Positions 52,013-62,334 of a DNA stretch of 64,000 nt are shown piece after piece. The DNA lies in the NCBI GenBank assembly GCA_028015205.1, contig CM051516.1, positions 38,516,230-38,580,229 of the forward strand. Reading direction: 5' to 3'. The notes under the pieces are model-generated. The model saw only the letters and a program-made list of their open reading frames with translations, was not told the DNA's origin and made no database searches. Every line of letters begins with the position of its first letter. The stretch's first letter is position 1. The position numbers and the translations under genes are program-made. This DNA is from Mytilisepta virgata. Lineage: Eukaryota; Mollusca; Bivalvia; Mytilida; Mytilidae.

Positions 52013-55000
52013 ATGAATTACGGGTAAGTAAATACTTAACAGTACTGTTCTCTGCTATCAAATAAAATTACATCAAAATTTAAATTTAAGTAACATTCCA
52101 TATAAAATTCAAAATCCGATGGCACATGATAGAAATGGATTTTCTTTTTATGTGTGTTTGTATATTTATTAACAGATCTGGTGAATTTTTCGTAGTTGTG
52201 ACCTGTCTTACTGAGATATTTTTTTTTACATAGAATGCACTTTGAACAGGGGAGATAACTAGTGTTAGACCAATAATTTGTGTATAATCTTTGCAAACTA
52301 TTTCATTGCTGCTAGAAGGCTTTTTTAAATTCACAGCTATTTTATTATAAAAGTTTACTAAGTCTGAGTTGTTATATTAAACGCAATTCAGTTCAGGCTA
52401 AACACTTGTCCCCTTTTTGAGATAATTTTTACAAAGAAAGCACTATCTATTGGGCATTGTTACTAAGGGAGGTAATTTATGGAAAAGAAAGCACTACAAA
52501 TTAAATAGCTTGTAAAAATCTTCCTGATTATATTTGGAACCAATATTTGATATTTTGTGTTATCCTAATGTGTGGACATTATAACAAGCAAATTCAATTA
52601 AAAAACTATGATGTGCCACCCATTTTTATGTAATTGTATGATTTTTATATGGAATTGTACTAAAAAAAAACTTAAATCACTCATTCCAAAAATTACTGAA
52701 AACATTCAGTCTATTTCTCAAACATGATTCCTGAAATTATAAATTTCATTCAATACCAAGCTTATAGGTGGAAGAGATAAGAAAGAATGCATTGATGTAT
52801 TGTAAATAACTGGCCTATGAAACAATTCCAAATTCCAGAAATATTAACCTTAGGAACGAGATCAAAAGTTCAATGTAGGATAAAAAACTTAATTCAAATA
52901 TTTGGGGGGGGGGGGGGGGGGGCTAAAATTCGCTGCAAGTTTTGTTATCCGACATCGATTTATAGATTAAAAAATTCGGATTCAAGTTCGGCCCTAACAT
53001 GTGTTTAGACTTTTAAAGCAAATAAAAGCCATCAAATCGTACCGAAAAGAAATTTTTGGCCGAGAATATCGGGGCGAAATCAATCATAGTATCTACGTCG
53101 TTCAAACACTTTATCGATCGTGAATTTTGATTGATATGTATAAAATTATAATTTGACAGTGCCTATTTTGATTCATACCAGGGCTTTTTCTACCTTTGAT
53201 TTACCGCCGATTATCGGCCACATTCCCAACGTGAAAAAGTGTCTTTTTTTCCCAAATTTTCAGTCCAAATTCCCAATCCAGATCAGAAAAAAAAATTACT
53301 TACTCTGAAGAGAAGATAAGATATTTTAATTGTTAAATCGATAATCAAACGTAAATCAGAAACGAAAGTAAACAATGGGTATGTATCTTGTCGGGGGAGT
53401 TAAACGCGGCATATTTCCGTTTACGGTATTCGTCTTTTGGGTGCTCCTATCAAAGGAGGAACATACGTAGAGCCTATTTACGCACCGCTATTTCCGGTTT
53501 ACAATAACAACATCGCCAAATGGCGAGTCACAATAGTAAATAGTATTTTAAAAAGTTAACCAAAAAAGATGGAACAAAATCGATGCGTCTAGAACAGTCT
53601 TAGACCAAGCAGCTTTCTTTTGAACTGACTTAATCACCAGAATATTGTAAAATGGTATGATCATAGATCAAGAAGTATATATAATAATTTAGTATATATG
53701 TCTTTTATTGACAAAAATCACTGAAATGTGATGACTTAAGATATTGTATCAAATGAAATTAAATTTATTATCAAGTTTTAGCTTTTAGTTGAGGATCAAA
53801 ATCTTCAATTTATTTTTTATTCTAATTAAAATTAAAAAAAAAATCATAGATCTGATTCGTTTAAAATTGATATTAAGAAAATTTAAAAGTGCAACTATAA
53901 CACTTAAATTTCAATGAAAACATTATAGACTAGTTTTGATTTAATATTATGAAATAGAATAACTGCCTGCTTTCCAAGAGTATTTACTTTGCTTGAATAT
54001 GCATTCCTGATTCCCTCTTCAACTGCTGCTGTTGAAAGAGGGTTTAGTTTAATGAATGACCTATGTACACCCCTTAGAAGTTCATTGAAACAATCATCCC
54101 TTGACAGCTTGATGAGGATATGCAAGGAGGGGAAGGAGGCACTCAGTGAAGGGCAACTAAATGACATTGTAGAGGATTTCAAGAACAGAAAATCTAGAAA
54201 ATTACCATTGTAGTCTAATAAAATTATGGTTCACTTGAACATGTGTTGATTAAAAAGGTTCAACAAGGTTCTTTGTATTTTCCCAAATTGCACGTTTTAC
54301 GATAAAAAATTCCCAATTTCAAGGGCAGGGGCCTTAGTTTAAAATAGGTAGAAAAAGCCCTGCATACAAAAAATACACATCACTTTTTTCCAATATTTTT
54401 TAAAAGTGATGTCCAAGTCAATATACAGAACAAACTTACATTGATGAGGAAAAACAGGACCCATGATACATAAAGTATACTCTCAAAGCATATGCCCATA
54501 TTGGGGGGGGGGGGGGGGGGGCAGTGAAAAAACTATGTGAATTAAGTTTTTTATCCTACATTGAACTTTTGATCTCGTCCCTTCTAGAATATTTCACACA
54601 ATTTGAAAACTTTCACTACATTCAAAAAATTTCAAGGGTAAGATATTAGACAAATAAACCAGCCAGTAGAGATTCATAGAAAGTGTCCACTCAACTCAGT
54701 CAAGCATAAATATATATGTACAAGTACATTCTTAAATCAAAGCACCAATGTACTGTTTGAAGGGATAAAATATTACCATGCACAAAATTCATACATGTAT
54801 ACATTTGTAATGCATAAAGTATTTGATCAAATATTATAAATGGTAAAATACATGCAACCATATATTTGTATGTTACATGTACCTAGTTTGATTAATAAAG
54901 TTGTGATTAATAAAGTTGTAGAGAGGGATAAAGAAAAGAAGCAATGATTGAATTAAAAATGTTTTATACAGTACACGATCAGTACACTATCACCAGCTTA

Positions 55001-55926
55001 GTTGACACTAGAGTGCAATGATACTTTAAAATTCACTGTTTTAAAAATATTAAGATTTGGTGAAAACTGAGGCTTTACTTCTTATTGATTTGGCTTTACA
55101 CATTTGGTCCTTTTTTCAATATGAATCTCATTAATTGTTTTGAATCTTTGTTTTGGCTTTTACCATTTCAGCCTTGGCCACAACTAATAAGTGTTAATGA
55201 AAGAAATGTTCAGATCATGAGAATATTTATATAACTTTTTTTTTCAGATGCATTCTCTGTGGTGTAATAGCTATGCTTCAGATTACTATTTCTTATGATG
55301 CACTAGCAGAGAACAAAACAGCCACTTGCCCAACGCACACAGAATGGAATCGTAGAGCAAAGGAAAAATGTCCAGAGAATCCAGAGGAATATCACTGCAT
55401 GTTTACAGTAGACTGTAGAAATCTCATTGAATTTTGTCGACAACCCCAAATAAACAATGTGGTAGAATCGTATTTCCCAATTCTAAATAGCAGTGTCTTT
55501 ATCTCAAAAACAGCATTTGTGATGCCCACAAATAACCCCAACTATCATGTATTTCAAGGTATAAATTCCTGTTTAAATTATACATGTACCGAAAAGACTA
55601 TTTCGTCTGATGATAGTGACAAATCTGTGCCGTACAAATACATTGTCGTCATTGTAACTTTAAGTCTAACAACTGTCATTGCTGTAATTGTTATAGTGTT
55701 TTTGATCTGTAAACTGTACTGCTTTAAAAATGACCATAACAATTCAGATAAAAATTTAGGTGGTAAAACTGAAACACAACTTCTCGTTCGCGAAAAGGAT
55801 TTAGATGCACCAACTGGTACATCAGTGCAGGAAACATTTACACAATGTCATGTACAACTTATAACACCAGAATCAGTAACAATTCCATTAGATTATAATT
55901 CGGTGATGAGTGGAAAACAAAAGTGA
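52013..55926 (+). CDS. Single-pass membrane protein, cysteine-rich ectodomain
   Basis: Exon 1 (52013-52023) encodes MNY plus two bases before a strong donor, GG|GTAAGTA. Exon 2 (55248-55926) starts after a long T tract and CAG; phases match. The product has 229 residues. MNYGCILCGVIAMLQITISY is a plausible signal peptide, which the downstream ATG at 55273 alone would lack. The ectodomain has seven cysteines (C31, C45, C54, C60, C67, C112, C117) in a pattern (C-x4-W-x3-RA-x3-C, YHC, FC) that I recall from uncharacterised molluscan surface proteins. The membrane span is about residues 136-158 (VVIVTLSLTTVIAVIVIVFL), followed by a roughly 70-residue cytoplasmic tail. The 3.2-kb intron holds a split MITE. 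Function unknown; a receptor or adhesion role would be a guess. The exon 1 assignment is good but rests on signal and phase only. Confidence 0.7.
53179..54362 (+). mobile_element. hAT-derived element nested in the MITE
   Basis: Terminal inverted repeats CAGGGCTTTTTCTACCT / AGGTAGAAAAAGCCCTG, flanked by CATAC on both sides (53174-53178, 54363-54367). The MITE copy at 50570 shows the uninterrupted sequence (GTATGCATCAAAAA), which confirms the insertion point. 1184 bp, a deletion derivative. hAT elements normally make 8-bp duplications, so five shared bases is unusual. Confidence 0.78.
53953..54213 (+). pseudogene. hAT transposase C-terminal fragment
   Basis: Open frame of 86 codons ending TAG. 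PSSTAAVERGFSLMNDLCTP is the hAT dimerisation motif region, followed by LRSSLKQSSLDSLMRICKEG and a charged tail ending KSRKLPL. The catalytic part and N-terminal zinc finger are missing; the open frame begins right after a stop. A non-functional remnant in this element. Confidence 0.75.
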
Positions 55927-55989
55927 CGGGTCCATGTGCTTATTACGGATTTATTTAAGAAACAAATTTTAGGATATTATAAGCTTGGA

Positions 55990-56660
55990 TTATAAGGCTT
56001 TTTTTAGCTCACCTGTCCTAAAAGGACATGTGAGCTTTTGCCATCACTTGGCGTCCGTCGTCCGTCCGTCTGTAAACTTTTACATTTTCATCTTCTCCTC
56101 TGAAACCGCTGGACCTATTGAACTGAAACTTGGCCTGAAGCTTCTATGGAAGGTCTTTCTCAAAATTTGCATAAATCATCCCGGTCCGTGAAACAAAATG
56201 GCCGCCATTAGCATTTACATGTTCTGATTGGACCAAATTTAAAACTTCTTCTCCTCTGAAACCGTAAAGCCAAATGAACTGATTTTTGGTATGGAGCATC
56301 TATGGAAGGTCCTTTACAAAGTTTGCATAAATCATACTGGTCGGTGAAACAAAATGACCGCCATTAGCATTTTCATGTTCTGATTGATCCAAATCTAAAT
56401 ATTCTTCTCCTCTGAAACCGTAAAGCCAAATAAACTGATATTTTGTATGGAGCATCTATGGAAGGTCCTTTACAAAATTTGCATAAATCGTCCATGAAAC
56501 AAAATGGCCGCCATGAGCATTAGTTACATGTTCTGACTGGCTTAAACTTAAAACCTCTTCTCCTCTGAAACCTGAAACCGTAAAGCCAAATGAACTAAAT
56601 TTTGACATGGAGCATCTATGACTTTGAAAGTCCTTTACAACTTTTGTATAATTCCGGAAA
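55990..56660 (+). mobile_element. AACTCACCTGG-family element with 156-bp internal repeats
   Basis: The left end TAGCTCACCTGTCCTAAAAG is followed by GTGAGCTTTTGCCATCACTT and CGTCCGTCGTCCGTCCGTCT. Then four units starting CTTCTCCTCTGAAAC at 56092, 56248, 56404 and 56558, each with a CAAAATGGCCGCCAT-like segment. No matching right end is visible. It follows the membrane protein stop codon within 70 bp and may supply that gene's 3'UTR. Confidence 0.65.
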
Positions 56661-56877
56661 TAGCAGCCATGTTGTACTAGCACGTAAATTTTCGCTCCTA
56701 ATTCAGTTATCTCTAACTCATGTTTGCCGTCTAAAAACGTTTCAACGAATGGTTTATTAGATTCCTGAAACATCATAAGGCAGATAGTGACAAATATTCA
56801 GGTGACTTTCATTTAGTTTTACAAAATAGCATAAACATAAACAGACCCAACACAAGATCCTCGTTGCACGGGTAATC

Positions 56878-57387
56878 ATGGCGGCTTACGAATGTAAGGA
56901 CTTCAATGACATAGTCAAATGTTTTGAAAAACTAGATCTACACATAAATAATGAAGTTGAACAGTTAAAAGAAAAACAAGTCGAAATTGAAAATAGGGTT
57001 GGTGTTATTGAGAACCAGACGGAACTTATTAACTCCGAGCTGTATGACATTCATAACAAACATTTCCCAAATCTTGAGGATAGGATAAAACAAGAAGAAA
57101 TTGAGAGAGTGAAATTAGAACGCTTGCCACCCGGGGAGCCTAATAAGACAAACGTGATTCTTCGATTGTCTAGCCTTATAGACAGAGATGACATAATAGC
57201 AGCAGCTACAAAATTGGAACCTGGCTCGGGATACAGTGTGGTGCCGGATCTGCCACCGAAATTGGCCATTCGACGGGGAAACCTTCTGAAAGAGAGAAGA
57301 AACATGCCTACTGAGGAACGTAAGAACACAAGGCTCATATACCTTCACGAACCACCAGTCCTGAAATTGGTTACGAAAAGGTCATAA
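56878..57387 (+). CDS. LINE ORF1 protein, probably shifted at its end
   Basis: 169 codons. Residues about 20-80 are heptad-rich (coiled coil: VEQLKEKQVEIENRVGVIEN). Residues about 100-150 (RDDIIAAATKLEPGSGYSVV, PKLAIRRGNLLKERRNMPTE) resemble the C-terminal nucleic-acid-binding domain of L1-type ORF1 proteins. In another frame PEIGYEKVINRFESMTKEGQ runs to a stop at 57421, so a one-base change near 57355 may have replaced the original end. Confidence 0.6.
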   Translation: MAAYECKDFNDIVKCFEKLDLHINNEVEQLKEKQVEIENRVGVIENQTELINSELYDIHNKHFPNLEDRIKQEEIERVKLERLPPGEPNKTNVILRLSSLIDRDDIIAAATKLEPGSGYSVVPDLPPKLAIRRGNLLKERRNMPTEERKNTRLIYLHEPPVLKLVTKRS

Positions 57388-57882
57388 ACCGTTTCGAAAG
57401 TATGACTAAAGAAGGACAATAAAACTCTCTTTTTCTCTTTATATTTGAGTTTAAATATTTTTGTAATATATTTTATTTGCCAAGAATATTTGTCTTACTT
57501 TACTATACTCAGAAATTATAATTTATTTGGTCAATTTAAGAAATATGCAGGTGAGGAAAATGTCTCGATCAGCTGTTTCAATCGTGGTGATACGTACATT
57601 TGACGTATTGCAAATATAAACACAGACGGTGCTTTCGGCGAGGTGGTGGACCTCCCTATTAAAAACATTGTTTTTCAAAACCCTTAACTGCTTAAACTCA
57701 GTTTTAATATTACATTTGATATTATATTTGAGTAATCAATCTCAGAAAATAAGAGTTATTTAGATTCAAGATCCATATAATTTACAAAGGAGGTTAGTTA
57801 AACCTAGGCTAGGAAAGATTACACATATAATACTCTGAGTCAAAATATTGTTATAGAAATTACCTTTTCGTTATAATAAACC
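57388..57882. other. Spacer between LINE ORF1 and ORF2
   Basis: About 500 bp without coding potential. Such a long gap suggests either decayed ORF1 sequence or a non-coding region needed for ORF2 translation; I see no feature to decide. Confidence 0.4.
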
Positions 57883-60800
57883 ATGATATTAGGTTCATGT
57901 TTGAATATATGCACATGGAATGTGGGGGGGTTAATATCAGAGCAATACAATAAATGTACTGACCCCAGTTTTCTTAAAGAGTTGGCAAACTTTGATCTGG
58001 TTCTTTTAACTGAGACACACCTTGGATATAATACTAATGTCACAATTAAAGACTTTATTTATTATCCTTTTTGTAGAGCCAAATCTAAGAATAATCGTTA
58101 TTTCGGGGGATTAGGTATTTTGATCAAATCAGATGTGAAAAGAGGAATCAAATTTATGAACGATGGTACATCTGAATACCAGTGGTTAAAATTGTGCAAA
58201 GACTTTTTCAATTTAAAAAATGACATTTACCTATGCTTAGCATACTATGCCCCAAGAAGTACAAGTAATTTGTTCGAAATAATAGAACGTGATATTATAG
58301 ATAAATATAGTGGGAAGGGAGATATTGCACTCTTAGGTGATCTAAATTCTAGAACTGGGTCAAATTTGGACTTTATAGGTCATGATGATACCACCCACAT
58401 TCCAATCAATAATGCAAACTATGATGTAGATTATGTTACACAGAGAAGAGTCAGTCAAGATAGTATAACAGATGCAAGAGGTAAAGAATTACTTGAAATG
58501 TGTATTGCTAACCAATTAAGAATATTAAACGGTAGATTTATAGGAAATAGTAATGGGAAATATACATGTTATAAACCAAATGGTTGTAGTGTTGTAGATT
58601 ATATGATTGTTTCAGAATCTTTAGTGTCTCAAGTATTATATATGCATGTGTCAGATTTTAAAGCCCGTTTCTCAGACTGTCACTGCAAAGTATCAATGAA
58701 ACTGTTGGCCAATTTTGAAAGGAAATCGGAAGGACAACATTTAAAAGATTTTCCAAATCGTTATATATGGAACAACGAGAGTGCTCAGAAATTTCAAGAG
58801 TCATTTGCTCATCCAGCTATTCAAAATGATATTAAAAAATTTATGGATGATAAATTAAATTTAGACAAAGATAGTATAAATATTGCTACAAATAGAATTC
58901 ATGAAATTTTTGGAAAAGTTTGTAATGTCTCTTTAAAGAAAAAAAGGAGACGGAATAGTAAATCTATCAAGAAGGATAACAAAAGCTGGTTTGATCAAGA
59001 GCTCTCAGTAATGAAAAAACATTTGGATGATAAGGCAAACCTTATGTCAAAATTTCCTAAAGACCCCATAGTAAGGGGTTCATTCTTCAAATTAAACAAA
59101 AAATACTCGAAGTTAAGAAAAAAGAAGAAATGTGAATTTAAACAAACAATTTTAGATAAACTTGACAACTTAGAATCTAATAACCCAAAAGAATATTGGT
59201 CATTGGTAAATTCACTTCGCAGTGACAGCAAAGAGAAACCTGAGAACGGCATTGAGGGTCAGGAATGGTTTTCATATTTTTCTAAATTATCATCAAAACC
59301 TGATAATATCCAAGAAAGACTAAAAGTTTTGGAAAGTAAAGTAAAAACATTAGAAAAAGATATAAATTCTTTCTGTCCACTTGATTTTGAAATCACCCCA
59401 AGTGAGCTTACTAAAGCTATGTCTAAACTAAAAAACAATAAGAGTCCAGGTCTGGATAATATTAGTAATGAAATGCTAAAAGCATCACAAACTTATATTA
59501 ACCCAAGTTTATTGAAACTTTTCAATGCTGTTTTCAGGGCAGGAGAATATCCTGATGAATGGTCAAAAAGTTATTTATGCCCAATATACAAAAGCGAAAA
59601 TCCTAAGAAACCAGAAAATTACAGAGGTATTGCAATAAATAATAGTATTGGCAAATTATTTAATATAATATTATGTAACAGATTAGATAAATTTTTATTA
59701 GATAATAAAATTATACATGAAAGCCAAATTGGGTTTTCAAAAAAATCTCGCACATCAGATCATATCTTTGTATTAAAATGCATTATTGATAAATATCTCA
59801 AACAGGGGGAAAAAAGATTATATGCTTGTTTCGTGGATTTTCGTAAGGCCTTTGACAGGGTCATTCATATTGGTATTATGTTGAAACTATTAGAAAGAAA
59901 TATAGATGGTTATTATTATAGAATTCTGAAGAGTATGTATTCCAATGATAATTTATGTGTTAAGATAGGTGATAAAATGACAGACTTTTTCACTGCAGAG
60001 GTTGGTGTTCGACAAGGGGATGTTTTGAGTCCTAACCTGTTTAAATATTTTATTAATGATTTACCAAATATACTTTTAGAAAAATCTAGCTCTGTTAACC
60101 TAGATAATAAATTTATTCCTTGTCTACTGTATGCAGATGACTTAGTTCTGATGGCAGATACAAAACAGGGGTTACAAAATAAACTAAATATTTTACATGA
60201 ATATTGTAATTCATGGTGTCTTGATATAAATACAGATAAAACCAAAGTGGTTATATTCAATAAAAACGGCAAATTGATAACTGAAAATTTTGTTGTGGGA
60301 GACCATACCATCGAATGTGTAAAGTATTATAAATATCTTGGAATAATGTTAACCAACACAGGCAGATATACAGAAGCCAAGACAAAATTGTATGAAAAGG
60401 CACTGAAAGCAAGTTTTAAATTGTACAGAGACATGAAATCTATATCACCCTCAATTGGAAGTCTCTTACATATTTTTGACCATACTATTAAACCCATTGT
60501 TTTATATGGATGTGAAAATTGGGGAATGCTGAATATAACCACAAAGAGAAAACAAGCAAGTTTATATGATAGTTTTAAAGAATGGGAGCATGAAAAACTT
60601 AACATTAAGTACTGTAAATATATATTGGGGGTCACAAAACAAGCCACAAATTTAGCAGTATTATCAGAGCTTGGAAGATACCCATTGTATTGTGATATAA
60701 TACTTTATATGATTATGTATTGGCACCGATTAGAGAATTCCCCCACAGAGTTATTGAAATCTGCATACAGTGAATATAGGAAAAATAAATTGCTGAAAGA

Positions 60801-61410
60801 AAATTCCTGGTACTCAAATATTCTATTTGTGAGTGAAAAGCTAAATATAGACTTATCCATATGTAAAAGTTATAGCACAGGAAAGTTGAAAACATTATTA
60901 AAGAAAAGAATAAAAGAAAACTTCCTGAAACAATGGAGTGAATTAAAAAATGCATACGACCAAGATCATGGCAAATTAAATACTTATTTTACATTTAAGT
61001 CAAAATTTGAACAGGAAAGTTATTTAGATATTAAAAAGAAGGATAAGCGGATTATCATAACAAAATTTCGCATTAGCAATCACTCGCTCAGAATAGAATC
61101 AGGGAGACATGAAAGAATAATAAATGGAAATGGGAAACATGTAATTTTACCCCGAAATGATAGAGTCTGTCAAAAATGTACAGCAGGTTATGTAGAGGAT
61201 GAAAAACATTTTATGCTAAATTGTTCAGTGTATGAAAACATACGTAAACCCTTTTGTGAAAAATTATATGAAAATTATCCAAATCTTAAATATCTAAATT
61301 CAGACCAGCTTTTCTTTTGGATTATGACAAATGAAGATGTTCAATTTATAAATTCACTGTCAGATTATCTTAAAATCTGTTTTGAGATTAGAAAGTCAAA
61401 TAAGAACTAA
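57883..61410 (+). CDS. LINE ORF2: AP-type endonuclease and reverse transcriptase
   Basis: 1175 residues without a break. Endonuclease: NICTWNVGG (8-16), LLTETHLG (E44 catalytic), ALLGDLNSR (about 150), VDYMIV (about 237), and FSDCHCKVSM (about 264), where one extra residue separates the usual Asp and His. Reverse transcriptase: LKNNKSPGLDNISNEMLKAS (about 515), then SYLCPIYKS, FVDFRKAFDRV, GVRQGDVLSPNLF and LLYADDLVLMA with YADD at 750-753. C-terminus: zinc-knuckle-like CQKCTAGYVEDEKHFMLNC (1096-1114). It cuts target DNA and copies the element's RNA at the nick. The intact frame suggests recent activity. I see no RNase H domain. Confidence 0.92.
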   Translation: MILGSCLNICTWNVGGLISEQYNKCTDPSFLKELANFDLVLLTETHLGYNTNVTIKDFIYYPFCRAKSKNNRYFGGLGILIKSDVKRGIKFMNDGTSEYQWLKLCKDFFNLKNDIYLCLAYYAPRSTSNLFEIIERDIIDKYSGKGDIALLGDLNSRTGSNLDFIGHDDTTHIPINNANYDVDYVTQRRVSQDSITDARGKELLEMCIANQLRILNGRFIGNSNGKYTCYKPNGCSVVDYMIVSESLVSQVLYMHVSDFKARFSDCHCKVSMKLLANFERKSEGQHLKDFPNRYIWNNESAQKFQESFAHPAIQNDIKKFMDDKLNLDKDSINIATNRIHEIFGKVCNVSLKKKRRRNSKSIKKDNKSWFDQELSVMKKHLDDKANLMSKFPKDPIVRGSFFKLNKKYSKLRKKKKCEFKQTILDKLDNLESNNPKEYWSLVNSLRSDSKEKPENGIEGQEWFSYFSKLSSKPDNIQERLKVLESKVKTLEKDINSFCPLDFEITPSELTKAMSKLKNNKSPGLDNISNEMLKASQTYINPSLLKLFNAVFRAGEYPDEWSKSYLCPIYKSENPKKPENYRGIAINNSIGKLFNIILCNRLDKFLLDNKIIHESQIGFSKKSRTSDHIFVLKCIIDKYLKQGEKRLYACFVDFRKAFDRVIHIGIMLKLLERNIDGYYYRILKSMYSNDNLCVKIGDKMTDFFTAEVGVRQGDVLSPNLFKYFINDLPNILLEKSSSVNLDNKFIPCLLYADDLVLMADTKQGLQNKLNILHEYCNSWCLDINTDKTKVVIFNKNGKLITENFVVGDHTIECVKYYKYLGIMLTNTGRYTEAKTKLYEKALKASFKLYRDMKSISPSIGSLLHIFDHTIKPIVLYGCENWGMLNITTKRKQASLYDSFKEWEHEKLNIKYCKYILGVTKQATNLAVLSELGRYPLYCDIILYMIMYWHRLENSPTELLKSAYSEYRKNKLLKENSWYSNILFVSEKLNIDLSICKSYSTGKLKTLLKKRIKENFLKQWSELKNAYDQDHGKLNTYFTFKSKFEQESYLDIKKKDKRIIITKFRISNHSLRIESGRHERIINGNGKHVILPRNDRVCQKCTAGYVEDEKHFMLNCSVYENIRKPFCEKLYENYPNLKYLNSDQLFFWIMTNEDVQFINSLSDYLKICFEIRKSNKN

Positions 61411-61689
61411 CTTCAAATATAAGTTTTGTCTTTATATATTATATTTATACATTGTACAATGCATATATTAATGACTGGCTCTTCTCTGCATATATTGACT
61501 TGATATGGCTTTGCTATGTTTCTTCTGTTTGTTCTTAATTTGTGACAATCATTTTCAATCATGTTTGAATGCTTGTGTTTGTTTATATTTGTAATATTAA
61601 GTCTTTGTGTATGGAAGTTTATGTTGTGATTTACATGCCTGTAAAGGCCCTTTGATTCGGAATAAAAGAATTTATATTATATTGAGGTC

Positions 61690-62334
61690 CGCGTTTTCAT
61701 ACACAACCAATATGGCGAACTCCACTCTCTCAGATCACGACAGTTAAACATGAAAAAAGGTGAAGAATTGCCCTGATATACTATATTAATGTGATTTTAT
61801 TAACTCCGGAACCAATCTACCTCAAAATAAGTTCATGGCCTTTTAGAAAGTCGCAGCGTTGTCCTACACATGCATATTTCAACAATTTGAATAACTGACA
61901 CAGAGTTAATCATTCTCTTTTTAAAAAAAAAAACCGATCGGGTATTGAACGAAATGATATCCTTTCTTATAACAGGCAGAAATTGTTTTTTTTATCAAAA
62001 TTGAACTGAAATACAGGACTTTGGAAAAACAGGAAGGCTGCATTTTTGGAAGTCAAAGATCAGTTGGGGGTGGGTAACAATTTTATACATGTATTATCAA
62101 ATATACACTCTACCACTTACAATGAGAATGATATAACCATAGTTAAAACATTCATTACAATTAATTATTTTTTTCCTCTCTCCACACTCTTGTTTGACAA
62201 TTTTATAGAACACAGATTTCCAAAAGAAATAATATATATAGACATGTTTATATTCACCTACAGTCTTCGGTCAAATTATTGATGCTTTCATATATTACTA
62301 GATATAGTACAAACGTTTAAAAGAAATTGTAAAA
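61690..62334. other. Spacer between the two LINEs
   Basis: No recognisable gene. It may include the 5'UTR of the second LINE. The small open frames here have no domain features. Confidence 0.4.

Larger units (their letters stand above)
52853..54581. mobile_element. PIF/Harbinger-like MITE, copy split by a hAT element
   Basis: Left end GGAACGAGATCAAAAGTTCA, right end TGAACTTTTGATCTCGTCCC. Flanks are TTA and TTC, so the 3-bp duplication has one change. Its interior is inverted relative to the copy at 50570 and is interrupted at 53178/54363 by the hAT-derived element. Poly-G tracts lie just inside both arms (about 52903-52922 and 54503-54521). Confidence 0.78.
56840..61684 (+). mobile_element. 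LINE with intact ORF2
   Basis: ORF1 at 56878 and a 1175-codon ORF2 at 57883 are followed by a 3'UTR ending GGAATAAAAGAATTTATATT. The polyadenylation signal AATAAA is at 61661. The 5' limit is approximate and I could not find a target duplication. Endonuclease type and a C-terminal zinc knuckle place it among AP-endonuclease LINEs; the clade within the CR1/Jockey/I assemblage is undecided. Confidence 0.85.

Noticed and set aside
51783..52016. 77-codon frame upstream of the membrane protein
   Set aside because: No match to the exon phase and no domain features; more likely 5'UTR or chance.
57840..61000. Several minus-strand frames of 80-130 codons
   Set aside because: Antisense shadows of the LINE ORF2, which has all the catalytic motifs.
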